A stretch of 42,660 bases of DNA from CAYTCZ01 sp964436315 (GCA_964436315.1 CAYTCZ010000017.1:1-42660), one strand, 5' to 3'. Shown: positions 35,255 to 42,660, counted from the first letter of the stretch. The notes: a model not told the origin generated them from the letters alone. Translations and numbers: made by a program.

Positions 35255-36022
35255 ATGGCGAATCGCACCTCGGGAAGTGGCAGCTCTCGACTCCGTTCAC
35301 GGGGCGTCTTGGTCGTGGCCCTCACGGCCCTTCTGCTCGTCCTCGGCGGTGGTATCGCTGGCGGACTGGCGTTCGCAACGATCGGCCAGAGCGAGAAGGA
35401 CGAGTTTCTCGACGATGTCGCGAGCCGCCTCGGGGTCTCTCGGGAGAACCTCGATCAGGCGATTGAAGACGCGGCGAAAGCCCGCATCGATGCTGCTGAA
35501 GAGGAGGGGCAACTGAGCCCGGCGCGGGCTGATCGACTCCGCGAGGCCATCGAGTCGGGACGCTCGCCGTTCCTCGGTGGCAAGAAGCGCGGCGGCCTCC
35601 ACGGGCATGGGTTCCGCGGTCTTGGCGGCGTTCTCGAAACGCTCGATTTGACGCCGCAGGAGCTCCGGGAACGTCTTCCGGGAAGCTCAATCGCCGCGAT
35701 CGCAGAAGAGCAAGGAGTGACGCTCGACGAGATCAAGGAGCCGATTCTCGAACGCGCGGGTGCACGCCTCGACGAGAAGGTCGAACAAGAGCGAATCACC
35801 TCGGCGCAGAGGCAAGAGATGCTCGACCGAATCGAGTTGCGACTCGACGATCTTCTCAATCGCGAGTGGCCTGAGTCACTTGACGATTTCCGCGGTCGCT
35901 TCGGCTTCGGTCGGGGTGCAGAAGAATCGGATAGCCCGGCTGGAGCGCCGGCCGATGGCGCCTCGTTCAGTGCCAAAACCGGTGACGCGGAGCCCTCGGT
36001 CACGATTCTCAACGAGCTCTAA
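35255..36022 (+). CDS. Membrane-anchored envelope protein, paralog A
   Basis: 255 residues. A basic N-terminus and one hydrophobic segment (VLVVALTALLLVLGGGIAGG) act as signal or anchor. Two helical modules follow: FLDDVASRLGVSRENLDQAI with RIDAAEEEGQLSPARAD after it, a Gly/His loop (GGLHGHGFRGLGG), then LTPQELRERLPGSSIAAIAE and a second helix pair ending NREWPE. A Ser/Ala-rich tail follows. The same layout is seen in the next gene, so the two arose by tandem duplication. It is preceded by the regulator's boxes. Probably a secreted or envelope stress protein; no function known. Confidence 0.7.
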   Translation: MANRTSGSGSSRLRSRGVLVVALTALLLVLGGGIAGGLAFATIGQSEKDEFLDDVASRLGVSRENLDQAIEDAAKARIDAAEEEGQLSPARADRLREAIESGRSPFLGGKKRGGLHGHGFRGLGGVLETLDLTPQELRERLPGSSIAAIAEEQGVTLDEIKEPILERAGARLDEKVEQERITSAQRQEMLDRIELRLDDLLNREWPESLDDFRGRFGFGRGAEESDSPAGAPADGASFSAKTGDAEPSVTILNEL

Positions 36023-36049
36023 AGCTCTCTTCAGTTCCTTCTCAACTCC
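36006..36049 (+). promoter_or_regulatory. Four 11-bp boxes before the second envelope paralog
   Basis: In 11-bp register: TTCTCAACGAG, CTCTAAAGCTC, TCTTCAGTTCC and TTCTCAACTCC. The first repeats the opening of the array before the response regulator (TTCTCAACGA) and overlaps the last codons of paralog A. The third is the weakest match. The array ends 115 bases before the next ATG, leaving a leader. Confidence 0.5.
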
Positions 36050-36096
36050 GGTTGGTTTCCTGCCTTCCATGCAGTAAACGCGTTGGCTCGGACTCA

Positions 36097-36131
36097 GCCG
36101 AACCAACGTCCTGGTTCGGCCTTCGCCGAAC
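36097..36131 (+). promoter_or_regulatory. Mutually exclusive hairpins in the paralog B leader
   Basis: GCCGAACC (36097-36104) can pair with GGTTCGGC (36113-36120). The same GTTCGGC (36114-36120) can instead pair with GCCGAAC (36125-36131) across a CTTC tetraloop. The two stems cannot coexist. This is the layout of an attenuator or structure switch, 33 bases before ATG 36164, though no T tract is present, so any control would be translational or Rho-linked. Confidence 0.45.
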
Positions 36132-36163
36132 GCAGGCAACCACGAAGGAAGGGGCAGAACACC

Positions 36164-36829
36164 ATGAAACTCCTGTCACGGAACATGGCAGTCGCAGGCA
36201 TCGCCGCGATGGTGCTAGCGGTCGGCGGAGGTGCTGCGTTCGCGACGACTGCGGGGGAGGAGCGCGACGCCTTCCTGTCAGATATCGCGAGTCGCCTGGG
36301 CGTCGAGCAAGGAGAGCTCGAGCAAGCGCTTCAGGGCGCTCAGCTCGACAGGCTGGACGCCGCAGTCGAGGACGGCGAGATCTCGGAAGACCGCGCCGCG
36401 GAGATCCGCGAACGAATCGAGTCGGGTGAGGGTCTGCTCTTCGGCGGCTTTCGTCACCACCACAGAGGTGGCGGTGCGGGCCTTGAAACTGCAGCTGCGT
36501 ACCTCGAGATGACCCCCGAGGAGCTTCGAGACGCGCTGCCCGGAAGCTCGCTTGCGCAGCTTGCCGAGGCACAAGGCAAGTCGGTGGAAGGGCTCGAGCA
36601 AGCGCTCGTCGACGCGAAGCGGGAGCGCCTGAACCAGGAGGTCGCCGACGGACGTCTGACCGAGGCCGAGGCGCAGGAAAAACTCGCCGAGATTGAGTCG
36701 CGCGTAAGCGACAAGGTGAACCGTGAGGTTCCGGAGGACGCTCAGTTCGGTCCGCGCGGCTTCGGTAAGGGCGAACCGCCTCCCGCGGCGCCAACCGATT
36801 CGGGTTCCGAGGGTACAACGCTCCTCTAG
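36164..36829 (+). CDS. Secreted envelope protein, paralog B
   Basis: 221 residues. A Sec signal peptide (MKLLSRNMAVAGIAAMVLAV, cut near AFA-TT) is followed by the same two modules as paralog A: FLSDIASRLGVEQGELEQAL with RLDAAVEDGEISEDRAAEI, a Gly/His loop (GGFRHHHRGGGAG), then MTPEELRDALPGSSLAQLAE and a helix pair ending NREVPE. The His cluster could bind metal, but that is a guess. ATG 36164 has AAGGAAGGGG about eight bases upstream. The similarity to paralog A is clear by eye over most of the length. Confidence 0.7.
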   Translation: MKLLSRNMAVAGIAAMVLAVGGGAAFATTAGEERDAFLSDIASRLGVEQGELEQALQGAQLDRLDAAVEDGEISEDRAAEIRERIESGEGLLFGGFRHHHRGGGAGLETAAAYLEMTPEELRDALPGSSLAQLAEAQGKSVEGLEQALVDAKRERLNQEVADGRLTEAEAQEKLAEIESRVSDKVNREVPEDAQFGPRGFGKGEPPPAAPTDSGSEGTTLL

Positions 36830-36855
36830 AAAGCAAGCGACTCGACGGAGCAGAA

Positions 36856-36887
36856 GGCCGGGCCGATCGGAGGCGGTCGGCCCGGCC
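36856..36887 (+). terminator. GC-rich hairpin after paralog B
   Basis: GGCCGGGCCGA (36856-36866) and TCGGCCCGGCC (36877-36887) form a perfect 11-bp stem with a 10-base loop, 26 bases after the stop. No T tract follows, so it is either a U-less terminator or an RNA-stabilising structure between this gene and the small gene downstream. Confidence 0.6.
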
Positions 36888-36970
36888 AGATCGGTTGCCA
36901 CGACGGAGCCGTCGCCTGGGGGTTGCTTTTTCCCTCCAGTTGAACCTTGATTTGGCCGAAGGAGAAAAAT

Positions 36971-37114
36971 ATGGCCCACGAAATCCCCTGGCTCGACTCG
37001 ACCATCAGTTTGCTTGCGGCATCCGCCCTCCTCATCGTTGCAGTGCTCGTCACGGTGCTGATCTCAGCCTTCGACGTACTGAACGACGAGGAGACGCTGA
37101 ACGAGCTCTCATAG
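36971..37114 (+). CDS. 47-residue single-helix membrane protein
   Basis: ATG 36971 follows AAGGAG seven bases upstream. The product has a polar N-terminus (MAHEIPWLDST), a central helix (ISLLAASALLIVAVLVTVLI) and an acidic tail (DVLNDEETLNELS). The good ribosome site and clean helix make it a likely real small gene. No family recognised. It lies between the envelope paralogs and the convergent DtxR gene. Confidence 0.55.
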   Translation: MAHEIPWLDSTISLLAASALLIVAVLVTVLISAFDVLNDEETLNELS

Positions 37115-37185
37115 GCCTCTGGGTGCCCTTCAGGCGACGCCCGTCGTCTGCTCGACGGTCTGCCTCCGCGAGCAGGTGAAGCGAT

Positions 37186-37869
37186 TCAGAGCGGACGTAC
37201 GAAGACGCCGCTCGCCGCCTTTTCGCCGATCAGCCGCTGCTCGCCGTTCATCCTGAGCGTGATCTGTTCGGCGGCTGGGACGGCTTCGGTCACCTCGATG
37301 GAGGTACCCGGCGCGAGTCCCTGGTCGTAGTACCAATGGAGCACGTCGCCGTCGTGCTCGGCGAGCCGCACGATTTCGGCGCTGTCGCCGGGCTCGAGAT
37401 CTGAGAGCGGCTTGAGCTCCTTGTTTTCCTCTTGCTCGAAGTCCGTGTCGACCGGCCATCCGTGTGGGCAGCGGTCGGGCTCACCGAGCTGTTTGGCGAT
37501 GCGCTCGACCATGTCGTCGGTCAGCGAGTCTCCGAGAATGTCAGCTTGTTCGTGGGACTCGGCTGCCGTGTAGCCCATGAAGTCGGTGAGGAGTCGCTCG
37601 ATGATTCGATGACGGCGCACAGCGTGTTCGGCTGCCTCTCGTCCTTTCGGCGTGAGGATCGCCTCTTTCTTCTCGCCCCGCTCGATGAGCCCGTCGGCCT
37701 CGAGGCGCTTCAGCATCTCGCCGGCTGACGCGCGCGAGACGCCGAGCATGTCGGCCACTCGAACGGCGAGCGTCGGGGACCCCTTGGTCGTCGGGTGGTA
37801 CTCACCGATGGGGAAGGCAAGGAAGTAGATCGTCTCGAGATAGTCGTCTACCGAGTGACCCCTAGCCAT
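37186..37869 (-). CDS. DtxR-family metalloregulator with altered metal site
   Basis: 227 residues. A winged-helix domain (ADMLGVSRASAGEMLKRLEA, then DGLIER) is followed by the dimerisation and metal-binding domain and a C-terminal FeoA/SH3-like domain (LSDLEPGDSAEIVRL onwards). Ancillary ligands His87, Glu91 and His106 are kept. At the primary site, the positions of DtxR Cys102, Glu105 and His106 hold Asp110, Gly113 and Asp114, and Asp9 stands where DtxR has Met10. CPHGWP is typical of the family. Being divergent from fbp genes with matching operators, it likely represses iron uptake. A TAGAAT -10 (37878-37883, minus strand) lies eight bases before the ATG, so a leaderless mRNA is possible. 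Confidence 0.88.
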   Translation of the reverse strand: MARGHSVDDYLETIYFLAFPIGEYHPTTKGSPTLAVRVADMLGVSRASAGEMLKRLEADGLIERGEKKEAILTPKGREAAEHAVRRHRIIERLLTDFMGYTAAESHEQADILGDSLTDDMVERIAKQLGEPDRCPHGWPVDTDFEQEENKELKPLSDLEPGDSAEIVRLAEHDGDVLHWYYDQGLAPGTSIEVTEAVPAAEQITLRMNGEQRLIGEKAASGVFVRPL

Positions 37870-37954
37870 TGCCGACGATTCTATCGGCGGTCGATCGAGC
37901 TCACGCTGGACGTCTGGGGAGCTCAGAACGACCGATCACGACCGTGAAGAGCCG

Positions 37955-37972
37955 TGTAAGGTACGTCTTACA
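37955..37972. promoter_or_regulatory. DtxR-type operator before fbpC
   Basis: TGTAAG (37955-37960) and CTTACA (37967-37972) form an inverted repeat with a 6-bp spacer. The core GTAAGGTA...CTTAC is shared with the fbpA operator. TAAGGT inside it fits a -10, 14-29 bases before ATG 37986, so a bound repressor would block the promoter. Confidence 0.7.
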
Positions 37973-37985
37973 AGACGTTTCAGGT

Positions 37986-39173
37986 ATGCCTGCTCTCTTC
38001 AGCCAACGCGCCGAACAATCGAGTCAACGTCGCGCCCCCGGAGCGGCCGAGACGGTAGCAGTTCGAGGCCTCGTGAAGTCGTTCGAAACGACCTCGGCCC
38101 TCCAAGGCGTCGATCTCGATGTTCCCGCAGGGTCGATCGTCTCCCTGCTCGGTCCCAGCGGATGTGGCAAGACCACCCTTCTCCGCTGCATCGCCGGGCT
38201 CGACCGGCCTGATCGAGGCGAGGTCGTCATTGGCAATCGGCTCTTGACAGGTCACGAGACGTTTATTGCCCCGGAACGGCGACATGTAGGAATGGTCTTC
38301 CAGGATTGGGCCCTCTTCCCCCATCTCACGGTGGCGCGGAATGTGGGGTTCGGACTCGGCCGCCGAGGTCGGTCTGCTCAGGTGCAGGAATCGCTCGAGC
38401 TGGTCGGCCTCGCTGATCTCGCCCGTCGTCGCCCAGAGACGCTCTCTGGAGGCCAGCAGCAGCGGGTTGCGCTCGCTCGTGCGCTGGCCCACCGACCGTC
38501 GGTGATCCTCCTGGACGAGCCCTTCTCGAACCTCGATTCGACACTTCGGAACCAGATTCGGCTCGAGGTCAGACGCGTGCTCCGGGAACTCGAAGTCACA
38601 GCGCTCTTCGTCACGCACGATCAAGAAGAGGCGTTCGTCCTCGGTGACGAGGTCGCAGTCATGTTCGACGGTGTCGTGGTTCAGCAGACTTCGCCAGCCG
38701 AGCTCTACCGGACGCCCGCGACGCGACGGGTTGCCGAGTTCATCGGCGACGGGAACTTCCTTCCCGGAATCGCGAAGGGCTCGTACGCGGAGACCCCGAT
38801 CGGTTCGGTTCCGCTCCGGAGCGAGCTCATCGGCGCGGTCGATGTGCTGCTTCGGCCCGAGCAGTTGACGCTTCGGGCCGGCCGGGGGGCCACCGTTCAT
38901 GGGGTCGAGTTCTACGGTCACGATGCCGTCTACATCCTGCGTGCCGGCGAAAGCACGGTTCGGGTTCGTGTTATTGCAGCGCCCGAGTTCTCAGCGGGTG
39001 ACCAGGTGGATGTCTCATGTACCGGCGACGCAGCCGTCGCCTTTCCCCGCGGCGCCGCCGACCAGCAAGGCGCCGACCAGATTCCGTCGCCGGCAGTCGC
39101 GGCTGCGGCGGCAGGCGCACGGGGAGGCGGAGCCGACGCTGCGGCGCTCGCCGGGCTGATTCAGCGGCGGTAG
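37986..39173 (+). CDS. fbpC: Iron(III) ABC transporter ATPase, FbpC-like
   Basis: 395 residues. The ABC domain has Walker A GPSGCGKTT (56-64), a Q-loop (MVFQDWALFPHLTV), signature LSGGQQQR (from 153), Walker B VILLDEPFSNLD and switch His (FVTHDQEEAF). A C-terminal TOBE-like domain follows (about 265-360) and then an Ala/Gly-rich tail of about 35 residues. It energises the permease encoded two genes downstream. ATG 37986 was taken because the DtxR-type operator and promoter lie just upstream; longer starts would run through the operator. Confidence 0.9.
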   Translation: MPALFSQRAEQSSQRRAPGAAETVAVRGLVKSFETTSALQGVDLDVPAGSIVSLLGPSGCGKTTLLRCIAGLDRPDRGEVVIGNRLLTGHETFIAPERRHVGMVFQDWALFPHLTVARNVGFGLGRRGRSAQVQESLELVGLADLARRRPETLSGGQQQRVALARALAHRPSVILLDEPFSNLDSTLRNQIRLEVRRVLRELEVTALFVTHDQEEAFVLGDEVAVMFDGVVVQQTSPAELYRTPATRRVAEFIGDGNFLPGIAKGSYAETPIGSVPLRSELIGAVDVLLRPEQLTLRAGRGATVHGVEFYGHDAVYILRAGESTVRVRVIAAPEFSAGDQVDVSCTGDAAVAFPRGAADQQGADQIPSPAVAAAAAGARGGGADAAALAGLIQRR

Positions 39174-39200
39174 CCGAGCCGCCAAAACTTGCGGTGGAAT

Positions 39201-39226
39201 AAGTCGTAAGGTATCCCTTACGACTT
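39201..39226. promoter_or_regulatory. DtxR-type operator abutting the fbpA start
   Basis: AAGTCGTAAGG (39201-39211) and CCTTACGACTT (39216-39226) are perfect 11-bp arms around TATC. The core matches the fbpC operator (GTAAGGTA...CTTAC). The palindrome ends at the base before GTG 39227, and TAAGGT (39207-39212) fits a -10, which implies a leaderless transcript repressed by direct occlusion. Confidence 0.78.
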
Positions 39227-40276
39227 GTGAAAGATAGCCCTTACTCCTGTTTGAGCTTGCGACCGCGGCGGTCAGCTGCGGTTGGCCTGCTCCTGCTCGT
39301 GGCGGTCTTGCTCGTTGCGGCGGCGTGCGGCGGAGATGACGAGAGCGAAGCGCTCACCATCTACTCCGGGCGCAACGAAGAGCTGGTTGGCGCGCTGTTC
39401 GAGCAATTCACGGAGGAGACCGGAATCGAAGTCGAAGTTCGCTTCGGAGACTCGGCTGATCTCGCGCTCCTGATTGGCGAAGAGGACGACAGGAGTCCGG
39501 CCGACGTCTTCTTCTCTCAAAGTCCTGGTGCGGTTGGATTCCTGGCCGACAAGGATCTTCTTACCCCGATCGACGAGGATGTCCTCGCGCGGGTCGACGG
39601 TCGCCTTCGAAACGAGAGCGGTCTCTGGGTCGGAGTGACCGGACGGCAGCGCGTCGTCGTCTACAACACGGAACTCGTCGACGAGGCGGAGCTTCCCGCC
39701 TCGGTCTTCGACCTGACCGCGGAGCAGTACAAGGCGCTGGTCGCAATCGCACCTCAAAACGGGTCGTTTCAGGACTTCGTCACCGCGATGCGTCACATGG
39801 AAGGCGACGAAGCCGCACAGGCGTGGCTCGACGCGATGGCTGCGAACGAGTCTCCCACGTACCCGACGAACAGCGCCATCGTCGAGGCGGTCAGTCGAGG
39901 CGAGGTCCCGATGGGCCTTGTGAATCACTACTACAACTACCGATTCCTCGAAGAGGATCCGAGTTCGCCGACAGCGAATCACATACTTCCCGACGGCGAT
40001 GTCGGGGCACTGCTCATGCCGGCGACGGTCAGCATCCTCGCGAGCTCGGCGAATCAAGAGGCAGCACAGGCATTCATCGAGTTCCTGCTCTCCCAGCAGG
40101 GCCAGTCCTACTTCGCGGAGGAGACCTTCGAGTATCCACTGGTTCCCGGCGTCGAGCCCAAGGCCGACCTGCCGCCGCTGGCGTCGCTCGATGTGCCTGA
40201 CTACGACATCGAGCGCCTCGGTGGTGACCTCGAAACGACAGCGGAGATGATCTCGAATGCCGGACTCGAGAACTGA
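39227..40276 (+). CDS. fbpA: Iron(III) ABC transporter substrate-binding lipoprotein, FbpA-like
   Basis: 349 residues. A lipoprotein signal (LLLLVAVLLVAAAC) puts the lipidated Cys at 34. The mature part is a type II periplasmic-binding fold: LTIYSGRNEELVGALFEQF, ADVFFSQSPGAVGFL, RVVVYNTELVD. The iron-binding tyrosines fall in NHYYNY (Tyr235, Tyr236). It captures ferric iron outside the membrane. The GTG start directly follows the operator with no ribosome site, consistent with leaderless translation. Its end overlaps fbpB by 20 bases. Having its own operator apart from fbpC allows separate tuning of the abundant binding protein. Confidence 0.9.
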   Translation: MKDSPYSCLSLRPRRSAAVGLLLLVAVLLVAAACGGDDESEALTIYSGRNEELVGALFEQFTEETGIEVEVRFGDSADLALLIGEEDDRSPADVFFSQSPGAVGFLADKDLLTPIDEDVLARVDGRLRNESGLWVGVTGRQRVVVYNTELVDEAELPASVFDLTAEQYKALVAIAPQNGSFQDFVTAMRHMEGDEAAQAWLDAMAANESPTYPTNSAIVEAVSRGEVPMGLVNHYYNYRFLEEDPSSPTANHILPDGDVGALLMPATVSILASSANQEAAQAFIEFLLSQQGQSYFAEETFEYPLVPGVEPKADLPPLASLDVPDYDIERLGGDLETTAEMISNAGLEN

Positions 40277-41924
40277 CCGTGGGCGGCCGACTCGAGCCGT
40301 CGGCGTGAGCACCGCGGCCGTTCCCGCTGCGTCGTATCCACGGGGGAGCTGGGTGCTCCACGCTGTCACGGTCGTCGTTGGGCTCCTGTTCCTCGCGCCC
40401 TTCGGCTACCTCGTCGTCCGAAACCTCGGCGCCGGTGAGGAGTTCTGGTCCGCTTTCACGAGCTCGGACACAGTCGGTCCTCTGGTTCGTAGCGTCGTGC
40501 TGGCGGTTGCGGTGACCGGCTCGGCCACGGTCCTCGGAGCAGCTTCCGCCTGGCTTGTCACGAGAACCGACGTACCGGCTCGCCGGGTCTGGCAGCTTCT
40601 GCTTGCGCTTCCGCTCGTGATCCCGTCCTTCATCGGCGCATTCGCGCTCCTTGCGGCTTTCGCGAAGGGAGGTCTGATCGAACAACTCGTCGCTCCACTC
40701 GGAATAGAGAATCTCCCGACGCTCGACGGCTTTATTGGTGCCTTCCTGGTTCTGACCTTATTGACGTACCCGTTCGTGTATCTGCCCACCGCCGCACGAT
40801 TGGTGCAGCTTCCGCGTTCGTTGGAGGAATCAGCGCGGCTGCTCGGCCGAGGTCCGTTCGAGACGGTTCGCCGAGTGGTTCTGCCGCAGATCTGGGGAGC
40901 GATTCTGGCCGGATCGCTACTGGTGTTCCTCTATACGATCGGCGACTTCGGGGCGGTGCAGCTCCTCCGGTACGACACGCTGACGCGGTCGATCTACTCC
41001 AATCGGCTGTTCGATCCGGAGGTCTCCCTTGCCCTCAGTCTGCAACTTGGCATCTTGGCGATCTGCGTCGTGGCGGCCGAGCGGCTCGTTCGGCGCGGGC
41101 GCGAAGATCTCGATACGCGACGCGGAACGAGGCCACTCCAACTTCGACTTGGCCGCTGGCGAGTTCCTGCCGTTGCCGGCTTGAGCACCCTCGTCGGGCT
41201 GGCGCTGGTTGCGCCGGTCGCGGTCCTCGCCTACTGGGCCTTTCGCGGCCTTGCCCGTGGCTCGACGCGCGCGACCGAACTCGCGACTGACCTCGGGGGC
41301 CTCGCCGAGCCGACGCTAAACACGGCTCTGACGGGTGTGCTCGCGGCTGCGGCCGCGATCGTCCTCGTTCTCCCAGTCGCGTACCTCACGGTCCGCCGGA
41401 GAAGCCGGCTCGGAGAGGGGGCGAACGCGGTGATCGTCGGGGGCTTTGCACTTCCTGGACTTGTGATCGCGCTGTCCCTCGTCTTCTGGGCGCTGGACAG
41501 TCCCGGCCCAATCGGCGCGCTGTATCAGACATTGCCCCTGCTCATCCTCGCCTACGTCATCAACTTCGGCGCGATGGCCGTACGCACGTCCCAGGTCGCG
41601 GTCTCGAGCGTGCCGGGCCGACTCGAAGACGCGGCCCGTATGCTCGGCGTACGACGCGTCCGGCGGTTCTTGCGAGTCGAGTTCCCCTTGATGATTCCCG
41701 CTCTTCTGGCGGGCGCCGGTCTGGTGATGCTCTCGACGATGAAGGAGCTCCCGGCCACCCTCCTGCTTGCCCCGATCGGGTTTCAAACATTGGCCACCAA
41801 GATCTGGGCGGCCACGGAGGACGCCTTCCTCGCGGATGCGGCCGTCGCCGGCCTGGTGCTTATCGCGCTCTCGGCCGTGATGACCTGGTTTCTCGTGCTT
41901 CGTCGTATGACCGCGGTGACCTAG
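40257..41924 (+). CDS. fbpB: Iron(III) ABC transporter permease, FbpB-like (two fused permease halves)
   Basis: 555 residues and about 12 transmembrane helices in two homologous halves. Each half carries an EAA loop that contacts the ATPase: EESARLLGRGPFETVRRVVLP (in part, near 188) and EDAARMLGVRRVRRFLRVEF (near 460). This duplicated architecture is typical of FbpB/SfuB iron permeases. ATG 40257 overlaps fbpA; GTG 40305 is an alternative that trims a polar N-terminus. With FbpA and FbpC it forms a complete ferric importer. Confidence 0.9.
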   Translation: MPDSRTDRGRPTRAVGVSTAAVPAASYPRGSWVLHAVTVVVGLLFLAPFGYLVVRNLGAGEEFWSAFTSSDTVGPLVRSVVLAVAVTGSATVLGAASAWLVTRTDVPARRVWQLLLALPLVIPSFIGAFALLAAFAKGGLIEQLVAPLGIENLPTLDGFIGAFLVLTLLTYPFVYLPTAARLVQLPRSLEESARLLGRGPFETVRRVVLPQIWGAILAGSLLVFLYTIGDFGAVQLLRYDTLTRSIYSNRLFDPEVSLALSLQLGILAICVVAAERLVRRGREDLDTRRGTRPLQLRLGRWRVPAVAGLSTLVGLALVAPVAVLAYWAFRGLARGSTRATELATDLGGLAEPTLNTALTGVLAAAAAIVLVLPVAYLTVRRRSRLGEGANAVIVGGFALPGLVIALSLVFWALDSPGPIGALYQTLPLLILAYVINFGAMAVRTSQVAVSSVPGRLEDAARMLGVRRVRRFLRVEFPLMIPALLAGAGLVMLSTMKELPATLLLAPIGFQTLATKIWAATEDAFLADAAVAGLVLIALSAVMTWFLVLRRMTAVT

Positions 41925-41942
41925 AGCTTTGGACGGAAGGAC

Positions 41943-42660
41943 TCACGCCGTCGTGCCAAGGACGATCAGGCCTGCGATCACGAGCGTGATCCCCGCCCAC
42001 TGATTCCGCGCCGGGCGTTCGGCAAGGAAGAGAAATCCGAGTGCGATCGGGACGAGCGCGTACGCAGAAGAGATCGTGGCTACCACCGACGTGTCGGCGT
42101 TCCGAACACCGATCGAGAACGAGATGTATCCGGACGTCTCGACGACGCCGATCACAAGCATCGCGGCGATGAGGAGCGTCGTGAGATTTGCAAACAACGG
42201 GTACCGCGCCGCCCCGGCTCCCCCCAGAAAGAAGGCCGTCGAGAAGACTCGAATGAGGAAGATCGGTATCAGCCAGCCGAATTCATCCGCGTAGTAGGCG
42301 ATGGCAAAGATATAGCCGGCGACGACGACCATCGCTGCGAGGGCCAGCAGCACTCCCGGTGACCCGAGCGACCTCAAGCCGGACTGCGCCAGAGAAGCGA
42401 AATCGGTCGACGCGAGCCCGACGCCGACGAGCACGACGACGATCGCGAAAATCTGGAGAGAGCTCGGTCGCTCGTCGAGGATGATCACGGCGAGGATCAC
42501 GGTGACCACGGCGTACGCGGAGACGATGGGGCTTACGATCGAGATCGGTCCGACGTTCAGGGCCTTGAAGAAGCTCAGGTAGCCGACGCAACCGAGGAGG
42601 CCGATCAGGACGAACGGCCAAAGGTCGTTGCCCGAGAATCCCGTCAAGGCGGTCGTTGCC
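41943..42660 (-). CDS. EamA/DMT-family transporter, 5' end beyond the window
   Basis: At least 238 residues with eight or more hydrophobic helices in two EamA repeats. The first repeat ends with ILAVIILDERPSSLQIFAIV and the second with LVPIALGFLFLAERPARNQWAG, followed by ITLVIAGLIVLG. The frame stays open to the window edge (codons for ATTAL before TGFSGNDLW), so the true start is outside. It is probably a metabolite exporter; substrate unknown. It is convergent with fbpB, with 18 bases between stops, and has no evident link to iron uptake. Confidence 0.85.
   Translation of the reverse strand, partial: ATTALTGFSGNDLWPFVLIGLLGCVGYLSFFKALNVGPISIVSPIVSAYAVVTVILAVIILDERPSSLQIFAIVVVLVGVGLASTDFASLAQSGLRSLGSPGVLLALAAMVVVAGYIFAIAYYADEFGWLIPIFLIRVFSTAFFLGGAGAARYPLFANLTTLLIAAMLVIGVVETSGYISFSIGVRNADTSVVATISSAYALVPIALGFLFLAERPARNQWAGITLVIAGLIVLGTTA

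Noticed and set aside
36856..36887. Canonical intrinsic terminator after paralog B
   Set aside because: The stem is perfect but no T tract follows on the plus strand, so only a hairpin with possible terminator role is claimed.

Overview
The window reads as GC-rich chromosomal DNA of an actinobacterium. Indications are TANNNT-type -10 elements, frequent GTG/TTG starts, a SARP-type regulator, a DtxR regulator, a LigB-type ATP-dependent DNA ligase and very long cyclase/AAA/TPR regulators. The gene mix recalls Thermoleophilia-like lineages, but that placement is inference. Two runs of exactly 100 N (16550-16649 and 23019-23118) are scaffold gaps, so this is a draft or metagenome assembly. Several genes carry single-base frameshifts, which may be assembly errors or real decay.

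Layout. 1-983: 3' end of a tRNA-Val, a weak secreted-protein ORF and queF. queF is divergent from a VUT-family transporter (1009-1542), a compact queuosine-precursor salvage pair. 1623-4138: arylsulfatase with its own formylglycine-generating enzyme. 4196-6277: small membrane genes (one frameshifted), a cupin and a sulfite-oxidase-type molybdoenzyme. 6318-11015: zinc-ribbon/cyclase/AAA/TPR regulator, class IV aminotransferase and a broken glycosidase remnant. 11091-16521: TfoX-like protein, cold-shock protein, HlyIII/PAQR protein, DHA2-type MFS exporter, DNA ligase and GAP-family membrane protein. 16651-24165: a gene tail after the gap, a secreted protein, a 1370-residue SARP/cyclase/AAA/TPR fusion, a PH-like protein, a decayed isochorismatase and a hydrolase-cyclase fusion cut by the second gap. 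24230-26297: M14 peptidase and a PD40 beta-propeller protein.

26365-29277 is the most unusual block. It is a tightly coupled operon encoding a MauE-like membrane protein, a Tat-exported protein with 24 cysteines resembling the methylamine dehydrogenase light chain, a MauD-like thioredoxin, a 23-residue membrane peptide, a six-helix membrane protein and a 143-residue protein. There is no MauB heavy chain and no MauG. Next, on the other strand, lies an ECF sigma factor fused to a zinc finger, a membrane helix and an acidic tail ending in 23 aspartates; a small membrane protein and a CoA-disulfide reductase/rhodanese fusion precede it.

33766-37114 looks like one two-component regulon. An intact OmpR-type response regulator is followed by a decayed histidine kinase, interrupted by a precise 166-bp inverted-repeat element, and then by two tandem paralogous envelope proteins. 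Arrays of 11-bp boxes precede the regulator and both paralogs. 37186-41924 is an iron-uptake locus: a DtxR-family repressor divergent from fbpC, fbpA and fbpB, with matching palindromic operators in front of fbpC and fbpA. The window ends inside an EamA-type transporter gene.
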